27,534 nt of DNA. It comes from Prevotella sp. UBA1705. GTDB lineage: Bacteria; Bacteroidota; Bacteroidia; Bacteroidales; Bacteroidaceae. The notes below the pieces were generated by a model. The model ran no database searches. It saw only the letters and a list, made by a program, of their open reading frames with translations, and was not told the origin of the DNA. Both the position numbers and the translations under genes were made by a program. Positions 23,108-27,534 of this stretch are shown piece by piece (within the stretch, counting starts at the first letter, position 1; each line of letters starts with the position of its first letter). Location of the stretch: NCBI GenBank assembly GCA_002317385.1, contig DCJH01000002.1, positions 72,637-100,170 on the forward strand, given 5' to 3'.

Positions 23108-23635
23108 ATGAACAGGGAAAACACCCTTTTTGTCGCCCGCGTATGCCTGATGAGCCTCCTGCTGTGGCTCATCGGCACACGGGCCAGTGCCCAGGCCTTC
23201 GACGGCGATGCCGACCTCAAGGCCTATGCAGGCTATCTGAACGTGGGCGGGAAGTCGGGATTTGAGCTCGGTATGGACAATGGCTTCACCGATTATCTGT
23301 CGTATGGCATTCAGATTGACTATCTACTGGTGGAGAAAGACCCCGTGACGCATGAGCCAGACTCGCATAAATGCTTCGACGTGTCGGGCCATCTCAACTA
23401 CCATTGGAGCCAGACGCTGAAGCTGCCACCCATGTTCGACATCTACACGGGTATCACGGCGGGCTCCTCCGTGGTAGGCATCCACAGCGGATTGAGATAC
23501 AATTTCGGTGAGGTGGTGGGCATCTATGGCGAGGCGCAGTACAATCCCATCCGCACGTTTGGCTCCAATTCCGACTATCCCTCGCTCTACAAGCAGAAGC
23601 TTTCGCTCTCGGCGGGACTCACGTTGAGCTTCTGA
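23108..23635 (+). CDS. Small outer membrane beta-barrel protein
   Basis: 175 aa with a signal peptide (about 1-29, ending ASAQ). The rest alternates short amphipathic strands (LKAYAGYLNVGGKSGFELGM, YLSYGIQIDYLLVE, DVSGHLNYHW, FDIYTGITAGSSVVG, GIYGEAQYNPI) and ends with LSLSAGLTLSF, with a terminal Phe as in outer membrane barrels. The size fits an eight-stranded barrel. It has no enzymatic motif. It is the second gene of the operon with the propeller-like protein and ends 13 bases before the convergent broken DUF3943 gene. Confidence 0.8.
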   Translation: MNRENTLFVARVCLMSLLLWLIGTRASAQAFDGDADLKAYAGYLNVGGKSGFELGMDNGFTDYLSYGIQIDYLLVEKDPVTHEPDSHKCFDVSGHLNYHWSQTLKLPPMFDIYTGITAGSSVVGIHSGLRYNFGEVVGIYGEAQYNPIRTFGSNSDYPSLYKQKLSLSAGLTLSF

Positions 23636-23648
23636 ACTCTTGCGAACA

Positions 23649-24568
23649 CTACAGCTCGCATATCAGGCTGATACCCCATTCCTTGGTGTGCATGCTGACA
23701 TTGGGATGAAATGCATAGTTAGACTGGCCGCAGATACCATGTGGAAAATCCGGCGATGGCAAGGTCTCGCCGGAGCTTTCACCCCACTTTGGGGGTAATG
23801 ATCCATGGCGATGTGTTGCCCTTATCGCCCTGAGCGGTGAGCGGTTCACCGGGAATGGCATTGATGGGAAGGCGATAGTCGAGCCATGTAAACATGCGAT
23901 AGAAGTCGGTATCAAGCCCCAGTTCCACCATGTTTCTGATGCCCACGCGTAAGCTACTCCTCGCCGTGAAACCGCTGCCCATATTGTAATTGCGGCCGGA
24001 AGGATTGTCATGGTATTGCTGAAATGGCTATTCCACCGGCAAAAGTGGCAATAGCGTCGTTCACAGAAGGCAGTTCGTTCTCGCCCATTACCTCCCAAAC
24101 CAAGTCGCCTGCCAGCGTCAAGACTGATGATTCAAGGCCATTCAGTCCGTTGGAACGTGCCGCATTGTAGAACATATTGCCCTGATAGGGATGCTCGACA
24201 AGGTTGGTATAAAACAGGTTGGAGTCCCAAAACCAGTGGTTCAGCCGCAAGTTTCTCCGAAGAGTATGTAGCGTTACATGCGAGTAAGCGCCGTCGAGCA
24301 CATAGCGATCGAACAGCAACAGACCGCCGTTGATACCTGCCACCTCTGCCGCCGCACGCCAGGGATGTCGCCTCTGGGGAGGGGATACGGGAGTTTGGAG
24401 AGCTGCCGGTTTGATGAAGCCTGCAGAATCGAGGCATTCACCGGTGGAAATGGTATCGACAGGACGTGCCATTTGCTCGTCGACAACCATGCTGTCGGCG
24501 GTCTGGGCAACCGTGGAGGATAGGCCAATGATAACTGACGATACGATCAAAAAAGCTATTTTCAGCAT
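23649..24568 (-). pseudogene. Broken DUF3943 outer membrane protein gene
   Basis: The N-terminal part (24568 to 24008) is intact: a signal peptide ending TVAQ, then the DUF3943 core (LFYTNLVEHPYQGNMFYNAARSNG, VWEVMGENELPSVNDAIATF). It stops at TGA 24008-24010. Homology-like barrel sequence continues in a second frame (about 24006 to 23779: NPSGRNYNMGSGFTARSSLR, then DTDFYRMFTWLDYRLPINAI). A third frame (about 23780 to 23649) ends with a barrel-like MHTKEWGISLICEL. About 300 residues remain of a family I recall as 450-500, and the helical segment that normally follows the GGIA motif is missing. This points to a deletion plus frameshifts. The promoter is still present, so a truncated periplasmic product may be made. 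Confidence 0.8.
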
Positions 24569-24618
24569 GATGAAGGCCGAACCGAAAGGGATTGAGATAG
24601 GCCCTGATGCCCCCTAAG

Positions 24619-24626
24619 CAAAGTTA
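24619..24626 (-). promoter_or_regulatory. -7 promoter element for the DUF3943 remnant
   Basis: On the minus strand this reads TAACTTTG (TAnnTTTG) with TTGT 19 bases upstream as the -33 element, 50 bases before the start of the remnant. The promoter has outlived the reading frame. Confidence 0.65.
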
Positions 24627-24666
24627 GGGAATGAAAACGACATAGACAAGAAATATAGAAAAACCG

Positions 24667-24696
24667 TTTGTCATTGAAAGGTTTGTCGTATTTTTG
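24667..24696 (+). promoter_or_regulatory. Promoter for the beta-barrel gene at 24816
   Basis: TTTG (24667-24670), 18 bases, then TATTTTTG (24689-24696): a close match to both Bacteroidetes elements. The leader to ATG 24816 would be about 112 bases. Confidence 0.75.
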
Positions 24697-24815
24697 CGAT
24701 GAACAAGTGGCTGTAGGCAGAAGGATGAAGCAGACTGGGCTGTCCCGATAGGTTTCCGCAACGGTGGCTTCAGCATTGGTCGGATGGATCATTTCATATT
24801 ATAAACATTGCTATC

Positions 24816-25361
24816 ATGATAAGACGAATAGGAATACTCATGCTGTTGGCCATCTGCTTAGGATGCCTTCAGACTGCGGCACAGACCGTTTACGTAGAGC
24901 TGGGAGGCGCATCGACCGCCGCCGGAGTGCATTATGACTCACGTTTCAGCTCTCACACGCGGTGGGGAGGACGCATAGGCGTGGCCTATACTCACTCTAA
25001 GGACGCCGATTTCTTTCAGGATTCGCCTTACAAGACCACCGGATGGACGTTTCCAGCAGCGGTGAACTATCTCATCGGAGGGAGGCAACACTATCTGGAA
25101 TTGGGCATCGGCGTGAGCTACGGACTATATCAAACCTTCACCATGAGCCTCGACGGGCACCAGGTGGAGCGCCATCGGACGGGCACGTTTGGCTTTCTCG
25201 ACATTGGCTATCGGTTTCAGTCAAAGCATGGCTGGATGCTCCGCGCCGGCCTGAACCCCGGCCTGGGGCTCGGCATGACAGATGAATTGGGGAACAATGA
25301 GCATGAGGCGAATCGCGCAACAGCACTCTATCCCTACGTCAGCGTGGGCTATTCGTTTTAA
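24816..25361 (+). CDS. Small outer membrane beta-barrel protein
   Basis: 181 aa with a signal peptide (about 1-23, ending TAAQ). The mature part begins TVYVELGGASTAAGVHYDSRF and consists of amphipathic strands (WGGRIGVAYTHS, GWTFPAAVNYLIGG, YLELGIGVSYGLYQTF, GFLDIGYRFQS, GWMLRAGLNPGLGLG). It ends LYPYVSVGYSF with the terminal Phe of barrel proteins. The layout resembles OmpW/OprF-like eight-stranded barrels common in Bacteroidales; the exact function is unknown. It has its own promoter. Its stop lies 3 bases from the stop of the convergent TfoX gene, with no terminator between them. Confidence 0.82.
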   Translation: MIRRIGILMLLAICLGCLQTAAQTVYVELGGASTAAGVHYDSRFSSHTRWGGRIGVAYTHSKDADFFQDSPYKTTGWTFPAAVNYLIGGRQHYLELGIGVSYGLYQTFTMSLDGHQVERHRTGTFGFLDIGYRFQSKHGWMLRAGLNPGLGLGMTDELGNNEHEANRATALYPYVSVGYSF

Positions 25362-25364
25362 AAT

Positions 25365-25688
25365 CTACCGCTTTTTCTTCCGCGGCTTGGGCTCGGGGAG
25401 TTCGCGGCAGGTAGCCGATACGAGAGCCGAGAGGTAGTCGCGGTCGTCCAAATCGGGCAGATAGAAGTAGTCTTTCGCACCTTCGTAGGGTGGGCGCATG
25501 ATGACTTCGCGCAGCAACTGGCGCCCGGCGTCGGTGGGTTTGATATAGAATCCGTTGTCGGAAATGAGCCCGAAGATCTTCCCATTGCAGTAGATGGCGT
25601 AGTCGCCAAACATCAGTCGGGTGGTGATTTCGCCCGCACCGCCGCACTGGTCAGCAATATAATTCACTAAATCGGTATCGCTTGCCAT
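25365..25688 (-). CDS. TfoX N-terminal-domain protein
   Basis: 107 aa from ATG 25688. I chose this start because the promoter lies just upstream; an in-frame ATG at 25859 would lie upstream of that promoter. The sequence follows the TfoX_N pattern: DLVNYIADQCGGAGEITTRLMFGDYAIYCNGKIFGLISDNGFYIKP, a middle with YEGAKDYFYLPD, and a short helix. The C-terminal TfoX helix-hairpin domain is absent and the tail is basic (PRKKKR). Full TfoX/Sxy proteins help activate competence genes in Gammaproteobacteria; the role of single-domain forms in Bacteroidetes is unknown, so the name implies no competence function here. Confidence 0.85.
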   Translation of the reverse strand: MASDTDLVNYIADQCGGAGEITTRLMFGDYAIYCNGKIFGLISDNGFYIKPTDAGRQLLREVIMRPPYEGAKDYFYLPDLDDRDYLSALVSATCRELPEPKPRKKKR

Positions 25689-25721
25689 AGTCGTTGATGG
25701 TTTATGGTGAATGGTTTGAGA

Positions 25722-25752
25722 CAAAATTACAACATTAAATCCATGTTTCAAA
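25722..25752 (-). promoter_or_regulatory. Promoter for the TfoX-like gene
   Basis: On the minus strand: TTTG (plus-strand 25749-25752), exactly 19 bases, then TAATTTTG (25722-25729). This is an ideal Bacteroidetes -33/-7 pair, 33 bases before the start codon. Confidence 0.8.
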
Positions 25753-25798
25753 CACATCGGCAACGAAACTTTGCAACCAGATTGCATTTCTTTTTCTC

Positions 25799-25806
25799 TA
25801 CCTTTG
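25799..25806 (+). promoter_or_regulatory. -7 promoter element for the metal ATPase
   Basis: TACCTTTG matches TAnnTTTG, 70 bases before ATG 25877. It lies back to back with the TfoX promoter. The nearest upstream TTTG is 25 bases away, farther than usual, so the -33 element is unclear. Confidence 0.6.
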
Positions 25807-25876
25807 CACCATCGGGAGCCCTCTCCGCCCATCGGAAGGCCGGAGGATGGGCCCCTCAAACCCCAAATATCAAGAC

Positions 25877-27534
25877 ATGAACAAGAAACTGATACGTATC
25901 ATGGCCACGGCCATCCTGCTGGCCGGAGCCTATTTTCTCACCCGCACGGTGCAGCTGCCGATACTTGCGCAGCTCGCCATCTTCCTCGTTCCCTACCTCC
26001 TCATCAGCTACGACGTCATCGGCGAAGCCGTGGAAGGCGTGATGGAAGGCGACCCCTTCGACGAGGATTTCCTCATGGTGGTGGCCACCATCGGCGCACT
26101 TCTCATCGGCTTCATGCCCGGCGCGGAGCCCCAATTCGCCGAGGCGGTATTCGTGATGCTATTCTTTCAGGTGGGCGAACTGTTCGAAGACTACGCCGAA
26201 GACCGCAGCCGCGACTCTATTGCAGAGCTCATGGACATACGCCCCGACACCGCTTCGGTGGAGCGTGGGGGCGAGACCGTGGTGGTAAGTCCCGACAACG
26301 TGGAGGTGGGCGAGACCTTGGTGGTGAAGCCCGGCGACCGAATCCCTCTCGACGGCGTAGTGACCGAGGGCACGTCGAGCCTCAACACGGTGGCGCTCAC
26401 GGGCGAGAGCATGCCGCGGGATGTGGCCCAAGGCGATGAGGTGATCTCCGGATGCGTGAACCTCTCGGGCCTGCTGCGGGTGAAAGTGAGCAAGAGTTTC
26501 GGCGAGTCTACGGCCTCCAAGATCCTGCGCATGGTAGAGGAGTCGGCCGAAAACAAGTCGCGCAGCGAGACCTTCATCAAGCGATTTGCCCGCGTCTACA
26601 CCCCCATCGTGGTGGTGCTGGCGCTCATTTTCGCCTTCATCCCGCCGCTGTTCTATGCCAGCTACGCCGCAGCCTTCCCCACATGGGCCTATAGGGCGCT
26701 GACGTTCCTTGTGGTGAGCTGTCCCTGTGCGCTGGTCATCTCGGTGCCGCTCACCTTCTTTGCCGGCATCGGCGGTGCCTCCTCCAAGGGCATACTCATC
26801 AAGGGCGGCAACTATATGGATACTTTGGCCAAGACGCGCACGGTGGTGTTCGACAAGACGGGCACCCTCACCAAGGGCGTGTTTGCCGTAGACGCCGTGC
26901 ACCCCGACACGCTCAGCGAGCGCGAGCTGCTGCATCTGGCGGCCCATGTGGAGCGCCATTCCAACCACCCCATTGCCGCAGCGCTGCGTGAGGCCTATCC
27001 CGACGAGCACGACGACTGCCTCATCGGGCAGGTGGAGGAGCTCGCAGGCCGTGGCATCCGAGCCGTGGTGAACGGGCGAACGGTGTGTGTGGGCAATGAG
27101 AAGATGATGGCCGAGGTGGGCGCCGAGGTGAAAACGTGCGAGCCGTGCAGCCATGCCGTGGGTACGATTATCCACGTATCGGTCGACGGCGACTATGCCG
27201 GGCACATCGTCATCTCCGACCAAATCAAGGCCGACGCGGCCGAGGCCGTGACCCAATTGCGGCGCATGGGCGTGGCCCGCACGGTGATGCTCACGGGCGA
27301 CCGCGAGGCTGCGGGCCAGCAGGTAGCGACAAAACTGGGAATTGACGAGGCCCACTGCGGACTGCTTCCGGCCGACAAGGTGGCCCGCGTGGAGCAGTTG
27401 CTCCAGAGCCGCGAGGCCGGCACAAATCTCGCTTTTGTCGGCGACGGCATCAACGACGCGCCCGTGCTGGCCCTCGCCGACGTGGGCATCGCCATGGGCG
27501 CACTGGGCAGCGACGCCGCCATCGAGGCCGCCGA
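25877..27534 (+). CDS. zntA: Heavy-metal P1B-type ATPase, ZntA/CadA type (3' end outside the window)
   Basis: 552 residues are visible and the frame is open at the window end. Motifs in order: an N-terminal membrane region with no HMA metal-binding domain, an acidic GEAVEGVMEGDPFDEDF loop, TGES at 175-178 in the actuator, Cys282-Pro-Cys284 (SCPCALVISVPLTFF) in the transport helix, the phosphorylation site Asp326 in DKTGTLTKG, His364-Pro365 in the nucleotide domain, MLTGDRE, and GDGINDAP at 522-529. The CPC motif and HP dipeptide mark a soft-metal exporter. The overall look fits Zn/Cd/Pb transporters of Bacteroidetes and Firmicutes better than copper types. Metal choice is inferred. Confidence 0.93.
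   Translation, partial: MNKKLIRIMATAILLAGAYFLTRTVQLPILAQLAIFLVPYLLISYDVIGEAVEGVMEGDPFDEDFLMVVATIGALLIGFMPGAEPQFAEAVFVMLFFQVGELFEDYAEDRSRDSIAELMDIRPDTASVERGGETVVVSPDNVEVGETLVVKPGDRIPLDGVVTEGTSSLNTVALTGESMPRDVAQGDEVISGCVNLSGLLRVKVSKSFGESTASKILRMVEESAENKSRSETFIKRFARVYTPIVVVLALIFAFIPPLFYASYAAAFPTWAYRALTFLVVSCPCALVISVPLTFFAGIGGASSKGILIKGGNYMDTLAKTRTVVFDKTGTLTKGVFAVDAVHPDTLSERELLHLAAHVERHSNHPIAAALREAYPDEHDDCLIGQVEELAGRGIRAVVNGRTVCVGNEKMMAEVGAEVKTCEPCSHAVGTIIHVSVDGDYAGHIVISDQIKADAAEAVTQLRRMGVARTVMLTGDREAAGQQVATKLGIDEAHCGLLPADKVARVEQLLQSREAGTNLAFVGDGINDAPVLALADVGIAMGALGSDAAIEAA

Noticed and set aside
24697..24815. Known riboswitch in the leader of the barrel gene
   Set aside because: I checked for cobalamin, TPP and SAM riboswitch core motifs and recognised none.
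26159..27355. 398-codon open frame on the minus strand
   Set aside because: It is antisense to the P-type ATPase, whose full motif set is present on the plus strand.

Overview
The window reads as chromosomal DNA from a fairly GC-rich member of the Bacteroidales, most like Prevotellaceae. The signs are a SusC/SusD pair with polysaccharide-degrading enzymes, lipoproteins and beta-barrel proteins typical of the phylum, start codons with no Shine-Dalgarno sequence, and at least eight copies of the Bacteroidetes -7 promoter element TAnnTTTG just upstream of genes. No phage, transposase or CRISPR array is visible. The lineage is inferred from these features; no marker gene was compared.

Layout. 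1-43: 3' part of a leucine-type tRNA. 67-4395 (+): a TPR lipoprotein with an OmpA-like segment, a thioredoxin-fold lipoprotein that has lost both active-site cysteines, and the YifB/ComM ATPase. 4726-13934 (+): a small polysaccharide utilisation locus of SusC, SusD, a heparinase II/III-type lyase and a GH2 glycosidase. It has no regulator of its own in the window, and hairpins separate its genes. 14123-15463 (-): an RclA-type flavoprotein disulfide reductase. 15586-16940 (-): a membrane-anchored ankyrin-repeat protein, followed by a tiny two-helix membrane protein whose frame is cut by a TAG codon. 16941-17728: a 788-base stretch without a gene, full of inverted repeats and a 22-base-periodic array. 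17729-19608 (-): an arsR-arsC-acr3 arsenic operon with a clear operator-promoter. 19790-21244 (-): a K+/H+ antiporter of the NhaP2 type. 21648-23635 (+): a secreted beta-propeller-like protein of unknown function and a small beta-barrel protein. 23649-24568 (-): a broken DUF3943 gene. 24816-25361 (+): another small beta-barrel protein. 25365-25688 (-): a TfoX N-terminal-domain protein. 25877 to the end (+): a CPC-type heavy-metal P-type ATPase, cut by the window edge.

How the genes work together. The Sus locus would bind and import a polymer that probably contains uronic acid. The lyase would cut it and the GH2 enzyme would trim the fragments. The right half is mainly stress defence: arsenate reduction and arsenite export under ArsR, export of Zn/Cd/Pb-type cations, cation/proton exchange, and RclA against hypohalous or hypothiocyanous acids. 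These fit a bacterium living on a host mucosa or in the gut, which is an inference.

I see no clear-cut new multi-gene system. The best candidates for something undescribed are the structured intergenic region 17102-17708, the ankyrin protein with its TAG-split partner, the branched inverted repeat at 13962-14108 and the secreted pair at 21648-23635.
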